This document shows, in pieces, positions 10,689 through 23,758 of a stretch of 39,286 bases of DNA. The translations under genes and the position numbers were made by a program. How positions within the stretch are numbered: the first letter of the stretch is position 1; the number at the start of each line of letters is the position of its first letter. The stretch comes from an uncultured Lentibacter sp. GTDB lineage: Bacteria > Pseudomonadota > Alphaproteobacteria > Rhodobacterales > Rhodobacteraceae. Location: positions 1 through 39,286 of the forward strand of contig NZ_CAKZKL010000014.1 in assembly GCF_937123735.1 (NCBI RefSeq). The letters run 5' to 3'. The notes under the pieces are model-generated. The model did no database searches. It was not told the DNA's origin and was given only the letters and a program-made list of their open reading frames with translations.

Positions 10689-10811
10689 TCAGGTCAGGCT
10701 CGGAACATGCAAAGCCACAACCAGAATGGTCAACAGCGCCACCGCGCCAAGCGCATCGGCAAGCATGGTCCTGTGAGACCGGGCGATAACGTCTTTCACA
10801 TCTTTGATCAT
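10689..10811 (-). CDS. 40-residue single-pass membrane protein under a LexA box
   Basis: This short gene runs from ATG at 10811 to TGA at 10689, with AGGAG seven bases before the start (sequence AGGAGCCCACC-ATG). The product begins MIKDVKDVIARSHRTM, a charged amphipathic stretch, then has one hydrophobic helix (about residues 17-37, including ALLTILVVAL) and ends HVPSLT. A perfect GAAC-N7-GAAC box lies 66 bases upstream, and a T-tracted hairpin ends the transcript at 10493-10525. It lies downstream of recG on the same strand. I do not recognise a named family. By size, topology and control it recalls Caulobacter SidA, a 29-residue LexA-repressed inner-membrane division inhibitor. That function is inference only. 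Confidence 0.72.
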   Translation of the reverse strand: MIKDVKDVIARSHRTMLADALGAVALLTILVVALHVPSLT

Positions 10812-10876
10812 GGTGGGCTCCTGTGACTGCGTCTCTTTGTTACCTCTTTGTTCTCATTTTATTTACACTTTGTAAA

Positions 10877-10891
10877 GAACTTTATGAGAAC
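10877..10891 (-). promoter_or_regulatory. LexA (SOS) box upstream of the small membrane-protein gene
   Basis: GAAC-TTTATGA-GAAC on the plus strand (GTTC-N7-GTTC in the direction of the gene) exactly matches the alphaproteobacterial LexA operator GAAC-N7-GAAC/GTTC-N7-GTTC. A perfect palindrome TTTACA-CTT-TGTAAA (10862-10876) abuts it. Further GAGAAC/GTTCTC copies lie at 10850-10855 and 10907-10912. I could not place the -35 and -10 hexamers with confidence. Confidence 0.78.
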
Positions 10892-10919
10892 ATTTGGCAA
10901 ATAAGTGAGAACAAAACAG

Positions 10920-16035
<5,116 letters not shown>

Positions 16036-16087
16036 CTTCGTTCTCCGCGATTTATCTTTCATTGGGCCTTAAACTGACCAAAATTGG

Positions 16088-16102
16088 TTAATCACTGGTT
16101 AC
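16088..16102 (-). promoter_or_regulatory. candidate CtrA box in the ctrA promoter
   Basis: TTAA-TCACTGG-TTAC on the plus strand matches the CtrA consensus TTAA-N7-TTAA with one mismatch. Its place between sciP and ctrA, 53 bases before the ctrA start, fits autoregulation known for CtrA in Caulobacter. Confidence 0.55.
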
Positions 16103-16129
16103 CATAGCCCAAAAAAATGATATAACAAC

Positions 16130-16408
16130 CTAGGATTGTCGCAGCGCACGCAGCTGTGTCACCTTCAACCCAGCATCCCCATGGGTGCGAACCGCATGAA
16201 CCCACTCGAAAAACTCTTCCTCGCTCAGCGCGTAGGTTTTCATAGCTTCCGTCTGCGAGAGCAACCCATACAGCACAGCCCGCACAACCATCGCCTTACG
16301 CGATGCAACCCAACGTTGAGTATTCTGCGGCGGCAAATCGGCCAGTGTAATCACTTGCCCGTCAGGGAGGCGAACAGCCCTTGGACCATCGACTTTCTTA
16401 AGATACAT
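16130..16408 (-). CDS. sciP: small CtrA inhibitory protein SciP (DUF1153)
   Basis: SciP is a small helix-turn-helix protein that in Caulobacter binds CtrA and restrains its activation of target promoters. The 92-residue product from MYLKKVDGPRAVRLPDG (GAGG upstream) contains the DUF1153 core: ITLADLPPQNTQRWVASRKA, a helical stretch ending in LLSQTEAM, then YALSEEEFFEW. The start was moved ten residues inward from the longest frame because the conserved family begins there. It lies 94 bases upstream of ctrA on the same strand, with the candidate CtrA box between them. Confidence 0.92.
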   Translation of the reverse strand: MYLKKVDGPRAVRLPDGQVITLADLPPQNTQRWVASRKAMVVRAVLYGLLSQTEAMKTYALSEEEFFEWVHAVRTHGDAGLKVTQLRALRQS

Positions 16409-16533
16409 GACAACAACCTCAATTAGCGGTGTGGCCAACCTGCGCCATAGCCCTTAAAGAGGCGTGAAACCTGACCAAGAGAAAACACGCAATTTTCAAG
16501 GTGTTTTCAAAGAACTTTCGGAGCACCCTGCCC

Positions 16534-17661
16534 ATGCCCGCGCTCAACTCTCTCGGCTTTGCCAAACCACCCAGCGAAACCCGTGTGGTCGTGGCCATGT
16601 CCGGCGGGGTCGACAGCTCGGTTGTCGCCGCTATGCTCGCCGAGGAGGGCTATGACGTCATCGGCGTCACCCTTCAGCTCTATGATCACGGTGCCGCCCT
16701 CGCCAAATCGGGTGCCTGCTGCGCGGGGATCGACATTCACGATGCCCGCCGCGTCGCCGAGGAGATGGGCTTCCCCCATTATGTGCTGGATTACGAAAAC
16801 ATCTTCAAAGACGCCGTCATCGACGAATTCGCCGACAGCTACCTTGCCGGCGCAACCCCCGTGCCCTGCATCCGCTGCAACGAGCGGGTGAAGTTCAAAG
16901 ATCTGCTGGCCACGGCCAAGGATCTTGACGCCGATTGCATGGCCACGGGCCACTATATCCAGCGCAAGATTGGCGCACAGGGCCCCGAGCTGCACTCGGC
17001 CGCCGATGCGGGCCGTGACCAGAGCTATTTCCTCTTTTCCACCACACCCGAGCAGCTCGCATACCTGCGCTTCCCGCTTGGCCATCTCCCGTCCAAAGAC
17101 GCCACCCGCGCGCTGGCCGCCAAATATGGCCTCAAGGTAGCCAACAAGCCCGACAGCCAGGACATCTGCTTCGTGCCCAATGGTGACTACGCCGCCGTCA
17201 TCGAAAAGCTGCGCCCCGGCGCGGCCGATCCGGGCGAGATCGTCGATATGCAGGGCAATGTGCTGGGCCGCCACACCGGCGTCATCCATTACACCATCGG
17301 GCAGCGCCGGGGCCTCGGCATCGGCGGTCTGGCCGACCCGCTCTATGTGGTGAAACTGGATGTCGACACAAAGCGCGTCATCGTCGGCCCCAAAGAGGCG
17401 CTGGCCACCCGCCGCGTGCCGCTGGCCGAGGTCAACTGGCTGGGCGATGAGGCGTTTGACGCCGTGCCCGAGCGCCCTATCGCGGTCAAAGTGCGCTCCA
17501 CCCATGCGCCCCGCGAAGCGATCCTGCGCGCCACTGGCCCCACCACAGGCGAGGTCGAGCTGCTCACCCCCGAAGAAGGCGTGAGTCCCGGACAAGCCTG
17601 CGTGTTCTATGACCCCGAGGGCAGCCGGATCTTTGGCGGCGGCTGGATCGTCAAGGGCTGA
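16534..17661 (+). CDS. mnmA: tRNA-specific 2-thiouridylase MnmA
   Basis: MnmA places the 2-thio group on U34 of Lys, Glu and Gln tRNAs. The ATP PP-loop is [14 protein letters not shown] (residues 21-34). The catalytic cysteines are Cys115 in [11 protein letters not shown] and Cys212 in [13 protein letters not shown]. With ATG 16534 the product is 375 residues. GGAG lies ten bases upstream. A GTG at 16501 in the same frame would add 11 residues and cannot be excluded. It is divergent from sciP and upstream of lexA, with a 275-base gap that holds hairpins and repeats. Confidence 0.96.
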   Translation: MPALNSLGFAKPPSETRVVVAMSGGVDSSVVAAMLAEEGYDVIGVTLQLYDHGAALAKSGACCAGIDIHDARRVAEEMGFPHYVLDYENIFKDAVIDEFADSYLAGATPVPCIRCNERVKFKDLLATAKDLDADCMATGHYIQRKIGAQGPELHSAADAGRDQSYFLFSTTPEQLAYLRFPLGHLPSKDATRALAAKYGLKVANKPDSQDICFVPNGDYAAVIEKLRPGAADPGEIVDMQGNVLGRHTGVIHYTIGQRRGLGIGGLADPLYVVKLDVDTKRVIVGPKEALATRRVPLAEVNWLGDEAFDAVPERPIAVKVRSTHAPREAILRATGPTTGEVELLTPEEGVSPGQACVFYDPEGSRIFGGGWIVKG

Positions 17662-17673
17662 GCGGCACCGTAG

Positions 17674-17694
17674 GGTGCGCATTCACTGCGCACC
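17674..17694. repeat. GC-rich hairpin after mnmA
   Basis: GGTGCGCA (17674-17681), TTCAC loop, TGCGCACC (17687-17694): a perfect 8-bp stem 13 bases after mnmA. There is no T-tract. A related intergenic hairpin with GGTGCGCC is found at 31927-31946. It may act as a weak terminator or mRNA 3' stabiliser. Confidence 0.6.
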
Positions 17695-17744
17695 GCCGCT
17701 CGCCGCATTTACTTAATGTGCGTTAAACGTTCGCCCCCTCAGGC

Positions 17745-17775
17745 GGTGCACGTCCGGTGCACGCTCTGTGCACGC
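17745..17775. repeat. three GTGCACG copies at 11-bp spacing
   Basis: GTGCACG starts at 17746, 17757 and 17768, an exact 11-base period, so the palindromic GTGCAC cores face the same side of the helix. It lies about 100 bases upstream of the lexA -35. It may be an operator array for a dimeric regulator; no regulator is assigned. Confidence 0.5.
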
Positions 17776-17875
17776 ATGTCACCCCCCCGACTCAGCGGTT
17801 TTTCAGGCCGTAAACCTTAACAAACGCCGCGTTAACCCCGCGTTGGGCTCTTTGTGAGCGCGCTGAAGGGAAGAG

Positions 17876-17904
17876 TTGACACAAAAGGGGAACATGAGTA
17901 GAAC
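17876..17904 (+). promoter_or_regulatory. sigma-70 promoter of lexA
   Basis: TTGACA (17876-17881) and TAGAAC (17899-17904) are separated by 17 bases. The LexA box at 17890-17904 covers the spacer end and the -10, the expected geometry for repression. Confidence 0.82.
17890..17904 (+). promoter_or_regulatory. LexA (SOS) box of lexA
   Basis: GAAC-ATGAGTA-GAAC exactly matches the alphaproteobacterial LexA operator GAAC-N7-GAAC. It lies 32 bases before the lexA start, so LexA should repress its own gene. Confidence 0.88.
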
Positions 17905-17936
17905 AAAGAGCAGAAATCCAGCGAGAGGACGCTTCG

Positions 17937-18632
17937 ATGCTCACCAAAAAACAGCTCGATCTGCTCGAATTCATCAACAAGCGCGTGCAACGCGACGGTG
18001 TGCCACCCAGCTTTGACGAAATGAAGGAAGCGCTTGATCTGCGTTCCAAATCCGGCATCCACCGCCTCATCACAGCGCTGGAAGAACGTGGCTTCATCCG
18101 CCGCCTCGCCCATCGTGCGCGCGCCATCGAAGTGGTCAAACTCCCCGAGAGCCTGGGCGGCACAGCAGGTGGGTTCGCCCCCAAGCTGATTGACGGCGAC
18201 AAGCCCGACACCCGCCCCACCGGCGCCGCCCCCCTCCAGCATGTCCCCGCCGTAGAGCTGCCCGTCATGGGCCGGATCGCCGCCGGCGTGCCCATCGCCG
18301 CCATCAGCGAAGTCAGCCATAACGTGGCCGTCCCCACCAGCATGATGCGCGACGGTGGCGAGCATTACGCGCTTGAAGTCAAAGGCGATTCCATGATCGA
18401 AGCCGGCATCAACAACGGCGATGTCGTGGTCATCCGCGAAACCCAGACAGCCGAAAATGGCGATATCGTCGTGGCGCTCATCGAAGATCAGGAAGCCACG
18501 CTCAAGCGGTTTTTCCGCCGGGGCAGCGCCATTGCTCTGGAGGCGGCCAACCCCGCCTATGAAACCCGCGTCTTCCCCGAAGACAAGGTCAAGGTGCAGG
18601 GCCGCCTCGTCGGATTGATCCGCAGCTACTGA
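17937..18632 (+). CDS. lexA: SOS response repressor LexA
   Basis: LexA represses DNA damage genes and cleaves itself when RecA filaments form. The 231-residue protein has an N-terminal winged helix ([13 protein letters not shown] through about residue 68), a linker of about 35 residues, and the S24 peptidase fold. The cleavage site is Ala116-Gly117 in RIAAGVPIA. The catalytic pair is Ser152 in [10 protein letters not shown] and Lys190 in ATLKRFFRR. The start ATG has AGAGGA upstream. The gene carries its own SOS box. comEC is convergent, with a short terminator and an inverted repeat between them. Confidence 0.98.
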   Translation: MLTKKQLDLLEFINKRVQRDGVPPSFDEMKEALDLRSKSGIHRLITALEERGFIRRLAHRARAIEVVKLPESLGGTAGGFAPKLIDGDKPDTRPTGAAPLQHVPAVELPVMGRIAAGVPIAAISEVSHNVAVPTSMMRDGGEHYALEVKGDSMIEAGINNGDVVVIRETQTAENGDIVVALIEDQEATLKRFFRRGSAIALEAANPAYETRVFPEDKVKVQGRLVGLIRSY

Positions 18633-18646
18633 CACAGGCAAAGATT

Positions 18647-18666
18647 GGCGCGCCGCGCCGCTTTTT
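18647..18666 (+). terminator. probable lexA terminator
   Basis: GGCGC (18647-18651) pairs with GCGCC (18655-18659) over a three-base loop, followed by GC and five T residues. The stem is short but GC-only, 14 bases after the lexA stop. Confidence 0.55.
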
Positions 18667-18667
18667 C

Positions 18668-18691
18668 TTGGCAAAAATACTCGTTTGCCAA
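18668..18691. repeat. TTGGCAAA inverted repeat with AAATACTC loop
   Basis: TTGGCAAA (18668-18675) and TTTGCCAA (18684-18691) form a perfect 8-bp stem between the convergent lexA and comEC genes. On the minus strand the stem could serve comEC as part of a terminator, although no clear T-tract follows it there. Confidence 0.55.
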
Positions 18692-18727
18692 AGGCCGCCA
18701 AGAGCGCTGCCTTCTGCGGTGAGCGCC

Positions 18728-20749
18728 TCAGCGCGACCAGCGCCGCTGCCCGAGCTCGGCCTTGCTGCTGCGGATCCGCACCTGCGCTGCGCCCTCAAAA
18801 TAGAGCGCCACAGCGCCGGTGTCCTTGAGCCGCTCCAGATCAAAGCTCAAACAGGGCACGGCCCGCTCCAAGCGTCCGGCCACCACCAGCACATCTCCCG
18901 GCGCACAGTCGGCCGTCGCCACCTGCGCCTTGCTGCGCGCATGGATGATCCGCCGCCCGCTGGCAGGCTCTGTGCTCGCCGCGCTCCAACCCTGCGCCGC
19001 CAGTGCCTGGGCGCGGGCGTCCCCGTCTTTTTCAAGCCAGCTGCGGGCCACAAATCCGCTGCCCTTGGCGGCGCTCAAAACCCGCCCTTGCGCCCCCATA
19101 AGCCCGACAAGCTTGCCATCCTGCGAAATCAAAAGGTCCGGCCGGGCTCCCTGCCCCCAGAGCCAGAGCGCAGCCAGAATCGGCAAGATCCCGGCAAGGC
19201 ACGCGCGCCCGCGCCAGATCACCAGAAACAGCGCCCCCGCCGCCATAAGCGTCAAAACCCCCTCCGGCGGGGCCGCAACCATCCCGCGCGCGCCCTCAAG
19301 GGCGGCAAAATACGCCGCCACCGCCAGTATCCAGGCAATCCCCAGCTCCATCAGCGCAAAGCCCATCCACGCCAGTCCGAGAGGCCATAACAACAAGGCA
19401 ATCACCGCCGCCGGCATCACCACCGCCCCCATCAAGGGCACCGCCAGCAGATTGGCAATCAGGCCATAATGGGCAAACAGGTTGAAGGTGGCCGCCGCAA
19501 TCGGCGCTGTCGCCAGACCGGCCACGCTGGAGGTGACGAACAGGGCGACCAAAGGGCGGGCCCATCGCCGCTTGGGCCAGAGGTCGTAACGCCGCATGGC
19601 GCCAAACACGGCCACCAATGCCGTGGTGGCCGCAAAAGACATCTGAAACCCCGGCCCCAGCAAAGCCTCCGGCTGCCAGAGCAACACAATCAGCGCCGCC
19701 GTGGCCACCGCGCGCAAAGACAAAACCCGGCGCTCAAAGAACACCGCCCCAAGCGCCACCATCGCCATCACAAAGGCCCGCTCCGTGGCCACTGAGCCCC
19801 CCGACAGGAGCAAATAGAAAAACGATACCGCCAAAGCGCCCAAAGCCGCCGTGCGGCGCACCGGCAAATGGTGCACCCAACCCGCGCTCAAAACCAGCGC
19901 CGCGCGCAAGGACGCAAACACAAACCCCGACAGCAGCCCCATATGCAGCCCCGAAATGGCCAGCAAATGCGCCAAGTTGGTGTGCCGAAGGGTGTCCACG
20001 GTGAGCTGCGACATCCCCGAGCGGTCCCCCGCCATGATGGTGGCGGCAAAGGCCCCGCGCTCTCCCGCGATCTGGCTGCGCACAAAATCGGCAAACCCAT
20101 AGCGCGCCCGACTGATGAGCGCGCCATGTGTTGGCGGGCTCAGGGTCATCAGCGGCGTGCGGCTATAGCCAAGCCCGCCCAGCTGTTGAAACCAGGCATG
20201 GCGCTGAAAATCAAACCCGCCCGGCTCCACGGGGCCGGCTGGCGGGCTCAGATGGGCGGTGATCAAAACGGTGCTGCCCGCGCGCGGCGCGCCCGCCAGC
20301 GGCGCTTGCGGGGATCCATGCAAGGAAATGCGCACCCGGCGCGGCGTCTGCTGCGGTGCCATGTTCTCCAGCACCACGCGATCCAGGGTGAGTCGCAGCG
20401 CCCCGCTGGCCGAACGGTCCATTAACACAACCCGTCCCTCCACCGGGCCATAATATCTCCCCTGCAACACAGCCCCCTCAACCCACCACCCCTTCCCCCC
20501 CGCCACAAGAAATCCTGCACAGGCGAGGAAAAGGGCCCAAATCAGCGGCGCAAAGGCGCTGCGCCAGATAAATAGGAGACAACATGCCCCGAGGCAAAGC
20601 CCAAACGCGCTTGCATAGGCCCAGAACGCCGGCTCTTGGGGAAGCTGGAAATAAAGCCCGATTCCAAGCGCCAAACAGACAGGCGCCCAAGGATAGGCCG
20701 CGCCGCGCTGCGCCAGCAGCACCTGCTCCAAACGGGCCAACAGCGCCAT
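18728..20749 (-). CDS. comEC: ComEC/Rec2-family DNA uptake channel
   Basis: ComEC forms the inner-membrane channel for single-stranded DNA in natural transformation. The 673-residue protein has two N-terminal membrane helices, a soluble DUF4131/OB region (about residues 100-200), then the multi-helix Competence domain starting near the signature LAHLLAISGLHMGLLSG. The C-terminal soluble part (about 560-673) is short and shows no HxHxDH metal motif, so the metallo-beta-lactamase domain of Bacillus ComEC is missing or degenerate. GAGGA lies just before the start. It is divergent from gltX. Gene-transfer-agent recipients in Rhodobacter need ComEC-type uptake, which may explain its retention. Confidence 0.9.
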   Translation of the reverse strand: MALLARLEQVLLAQRGAAYPWAPVCLALGIGLYFQLPQEPAFWAYASAFGLCLGACCLLFIWRSAFAPLIWALFLACAGFLVAGGKGWWVEGAVLQGRYYGPVEGRVVLMDRSASGALRLTLDRVVLENMAPQQTPRRVRISLHGSPQAPLAGAPRAGSTVLITAHLSPPAGPVEPGGFDFQRHAWFQQLGGLGYSRTPLMTLSPPTHGALISRARYGFADFVRSQIAGERGAFAATIMAGDRSGMSQLTVDTLRHTNLAHLLAISGLHMGLLSGFVFASLRAALVLSAGWVHHLPVRRTAALGALAVSFFYLLLSGGSVATERAFVMAMVALGAVFFERRVLSLRAVATAALIVLLWQPEALLGPGFQMSFAATTALVAVFGAMRRYDLWPKRRWARPLVALFVTSSVAGLATAPIAAATFNLFAHYGLIANLLAVPLMGAVVMPAAVIALLLWPLGLAWMGFALMELGIAWILAVAAYFAALEGARGMVAAPPEGVLTLMAAGALFLVIWRGRACLAGILPILAALWLWGQGARPDLLISQDGKLVGLMGAQGRVLSAAKGSGFVARSWLEKDGDARAQALAAQGWSAASTEPASGRRIIHARSKAQVATADCAPGDVLVVAGRLERAVPCLSFDLERLKDTGAVALYFEGAAQVRIRSSKAELGQRRWSR

Positions 20750-20826
20750 CTCTTGTCCTCACCCCACGAGATAGTTAGACAGGCGCAAATCCTAGCCACC
20801 CCATGGTTACTGAAAGGTTAATTCCC

Positions 20827-22227
20827 ATGTCAAAGCCCGTCGTCACGCGCATTGCCCCCTCGCCCACGGGCTTCATGCACATCGGAACCGCCCGCACCGC
20901 GCTTTTCAACTGGCTTTATGCCCGGGGCCGCGGCGGCAAGTTCTTGCTGCGGATCGAAGACACAGATCGCGCCCGCTCCACCGAAGACGCCAGCGCCGCC
21001 ATTCTGCGCGGCATGGCCTGGCTCGGGCTTGACTTTGATGGCGAGGCCGTCAGCCAGTTTGCCCGCAGCGCCCGCCATGCCGAGGTGGCCCACCAGCTTC
21101 TCGCAGAGGGCAAGGCCTACAAATGCTTCGCCAGCCAAGACGAAATTGCCGCCTTCCGCGAAGAGGCCCGCGCCGCCGGGAAAAGCACCCACTACCGCTC
21201 GCCCTGGCGAGATGCCCCCCCGGAGAGCCACCCAGAGGGCCCCCATGTCATCCGCATCAAGGCGCCGCGCAGCGGCACAACTGTGATCTGCGACGAGGTG
21301 CAAGGCCCTGTCACCATCCAGAATGAACAGCTGGACGATATGATCCTGCTGCGCTCTGACGGCACGCCCGTTTACATGCTCGCAGTGGTGGTGGATGACC
21401 ACGACATGGGGGTCACCCATGTGATCCGGGGGGATGACCACCTCAACAATGCCGCACGCCAGATGATGATCTATGAGGCCATGGGCTGGCCGCTGCCGGT
21501 TTACGCCCATATCCCGCTTATCTATGGCCCCGATGGCAAGAAACTCTCAAAACGCCATGGGGCGACGGGCGTTGAGGAGTATCAGCAAATGGGCTACCCG
21601 GCCGCCGGGATGCGCAACTACCTCGCGCGCCTGGGCTGGAGCCATGGCGATGACGAATTTTTCACCGATGATCAGGCGCTTGAGTGGTTTGATATCGGTG
21701 CAATCGGCAAATCACCGGCGCGGTTTGATTTCAAGAAGCTGGAGAATCTCTGTGGCCAGCATATTGCCCAAACCGAAGATGCTGCACTGCTGCATGATCT
21801 GGAAGCCTTCCGCGCCATTTCAGGCGAACAACCGCTGAGCGCGGCAAAAATTTCGCTTTTTCAAGCGGCCATGCCCCAGCTCAAAGAGCGCGCGAAGACA
21901 TACGTTGAACTCATTGAAAAGGCAGAGTTTATCCTTGCTGAACGCCCCATTCAACCGGATGAAAAAGCCGCCTCTGCTCTTGATATTGTATCCCGTGGCA
22001 TACTGAAAGAATTGACGCCGCATCTGCAAAATGCTAGCTGGAGCAGAACGGATTTGGAGACCCTTCTCAACGGCTTTGCCGAACAGAAAGGCACCAAGTT
22101 TGGAAAGCTTGCAGCACCGCTTCGCGCAGCCCTTGCCGGACGGTCCGCAACACCCAGCGTTTTTGATATGATGCTGGTTCTTGGTCCGGACGAGACGATC
22201 GCCCGTATACAAGATGCTGCGACTTAG
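20827..22227 (+). CDS. gltX: glutamate-tRNA ligase
   Basis: Glutamyl-tRNA synthetase charges tRNA-Glu. From [15 protein letters not shown] the product is 466 residues. The first catalytic motif is [13 protein letters not shown] and the KMSKS-type loop is [11 protein letters not shown]. The C-terminal half is the helical anticodon-binding domain. An ATG eight codons upstream (20803) is in frame but lacks the family start; AAAGG lies about 11 bases before the chosen ATG. From about 21.8 kb to the stop the codons look more AT-rich than in the first half. It is divergent from comEC across 77 bases. Confidence 0.97.
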   Translation: MSKPVVTRIAPSPTGFMHIGTARTALFNWLYARGRGGKFLLRIEDTDRARSTEDASAAILRGMAWLGLDFDGEAVSQFARSARHAEVAHQLLAEGKAYKCFASQDEIAAFREEARAAGKSTHYRSPWRDAPPESHPEGPHVIRIKAPRSGTTVICDEVQGPVTIQNEQLDDMILLRSDGTPVYMLAVVVDDHDMGVTHVIRGDDHLNNAARQMMIYEAMGWPLPVYAHIPLIYGPDGKKLSKRHGATGVEEYQQMGYPAAGMRNYLARLGWSHGDDEFFTDDQALEWFDIGAIGKSPARFDFKKLENLCGQHIAQTEDAALLHDLEAFRAISGEQPLSAAKISLFQAAMPQLKERAKTYVELIEKAEFILAERPIQPDEKAASALDIVSRGILKELTPHLQNASWSRTDLETLLNGFAEQKGTKFGKLAAPLRAALAGRSATPSVFDMMLVLGPDETIARIQDAAT

Positions 22228-22309
22228 AGGTGTTTACGATCTCTAAAGTTCGACACGATATGACACTCTTGGGCGATGCGCGCTCAAGACTTTGGAGGAT
22301 GAGGCCAAG

Positions 22310-23608
22310 ATGACTGACAGCACCAAAACCGCGACGCTTACGATTGATGGAAAAAGCTTTGAGCTGCCAATCTATTCAGGGACAACCGGCCCTGATGTAA
22401 TCGACATTCGCAAGCTCTATGCGCAGGCGGGTGTGTTCACCTATGACCCTGGCTACACCTCGACAGCCTCCTGCGAGAGCACCATCACGTTCATTGACGG
22501 CGACAAGGGCGAGCTCTTGCACCGCGGCTACCCGATCGACCAGCTCGCAGAGAAATCCCACTATCTTGAAGTGTGCTACCTGCTGCTCTACGGTGAACTG
22601 CCCACCGCCGCCATGCTCGAAGATTTCGAGGGCCGTGTGACCCGCCACACCATGGTGCACGAGCAGATGCACAACTTTTTCCGCGGTTTCCGCCGCGACG
22701 CCCACCCCATGGCGACACTCGTGGGTGTGGTTGGGGCGATGTCCGCCTTCTATGCCGACAGCGCCGATGTCAACGACGAGTGGCAGCGCGAAGTGGCCTC
22801 CATCCGCATGATCGCCAAACTGCCCACCATCGCGGCCATGGCCTATAAATATTCAATCGGGCAACCCTTTGTATATCCTCGCAATGATCTTGATTACGCG
22901 TCAAACTTCCTGCACATGTGCTTCGCTGTGCCCGCCGAGGAGTATAACGTCGATCCGATCCTGAGCCGCGCGATGGACCGCATTTTCACGCTGCACGCCG
23001 ATCATGAGCAAAACGCCTCTACCTCGACAGTGCGCTTGGCCTCGTCTTCCGCGGCCAACCCGTTTGCGTGTATCGCCGCCGGGATCGCCTGTCTTTGGGG
23101 GCCTGCCCACGGCGGTGCCAACCAGGCTTGCCTCGAAATGCTCAAGGAAATTGGCTCAAAAGACCGTATCCCCGAGTATATCGCCCGCGCCAAGGACAAG
23201 AATGATCCGTTCCGCCTGATGGGCTTTGGCCACCGCGTCTACAAGAACACTGACCCGCGCGCCAAGGTGCTCAAACAGTCTGCCGACGAGGTGCTCGAGC
23301 TGCTCGGCGTGGAAAACAACCCGATCCTGGAAGTGGCCAAGGAGCTTGAGCAAGTGGCGCTCAATGACCCCTATTTCATCGAGAAAAAGCTCTTCCCAAA
23401 TGTGGATTTCTACTCAGGTATTATCCTGGAGGCGATGGGCTTCCCCACCTCCATGTTCACGCCGATCTTTGCCCTCTCCCGCACAGTGGGCTGGATCTCG
23501 CAGTGGAAAGAGCAATTCGAAGATCCGCAACAGAAAATCGGCCGCCCGCGCCAGCTCTATCTCGGGGCCACCGAGCGCAGCTATGTGGACGTGGAAGAGC
23601 GCAACTGA
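22310..23608 (+). CDS. gltA: citrate synthase
   Basis: Type II citrate synthase condenses acetyl-CoA and oxaloacetate at the entry to the TCA cycle. The start [15 protein letters not shown] gives 432 residues, the usual length of hexameric proteobacterial enzymes; GAGG lies upstream and a longer TTG-initiated frame is rejected. Active-site segments are [33 protein letters not shown] and the C-terminal [15 protein letters not shown]. It is followed by a strong terminator. The 82-base gap to gltX suggests its own promoter, which I could not place. Confidence 0.98.
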   Translation: MTDSTKTATLTIDGKSFELPIYSGTTGPDVIDIRKLYAQAGVFTYDPGYTSTASCESTITFIDGDKGELLHRGYPIDQLAEKSHYLEVCYLLLYGELPTAAMLEDFEGRVTRHTMVHEQMHNFFRGFRRDAHPMATLVGVVGAMSAFYADSADVNDEWQREVASIRMIAKLPTIAAMAYKYSIGQPFVYPRNDLDYASNFLHMCFAVPAEEYNVDPILSRAMDRIFTLHADHEQNASTSTVRLASSSAANPFACIAAGIACLWGPAHGGANQACLEMLKEIGSKDRIPEYIARAKDKNDPFRLMGFGHRVYKNTDPRAKVLKQSADEVLELLGVENNPILEVAKELEQVALNDPYFIEKKLFPNVDFYSGIILEAMGFPTSMFTPIFALSRTVGWISQWKEQFEDPQQKIGRPRQLYLGATERSYVDVEERN

Positions 23609-23634
23609 GGCGCGTATTCCCAGATTTAGGAAAA

Positions 23635-23660
23635 GGCCCGCTTTGGCGGGTCTTTTTTTT
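23635..23660 (+). terminator. rho-independent terminator of gltA
   Basis: GGCCCGC (23635-23641) pairs with GCGGGTC (23646-23652), one G-U pair, over a TTTG loop, and is followed by eight T residues (23653-23660). It lies 26 bases after the gltA stop. Confidence 0.93.
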
Positions 23661-23758
23661 GAAATAGGCAAATCAAGGCTAAAGAAGCCGGTGGTTTTAA
23701 GGAAATCCTATCTATTTTGCGTCAGCTTGGCTGGCGGAAGGATAGAAAAGGACAGACC

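Noticed and set aside
17713..17726. TTAA-TGTGCG-TTAA as a CtrA box upstream of lexA
   Set aside because: The spacing is six bases, not seven, which would put the half sites out of phase for CtrA.
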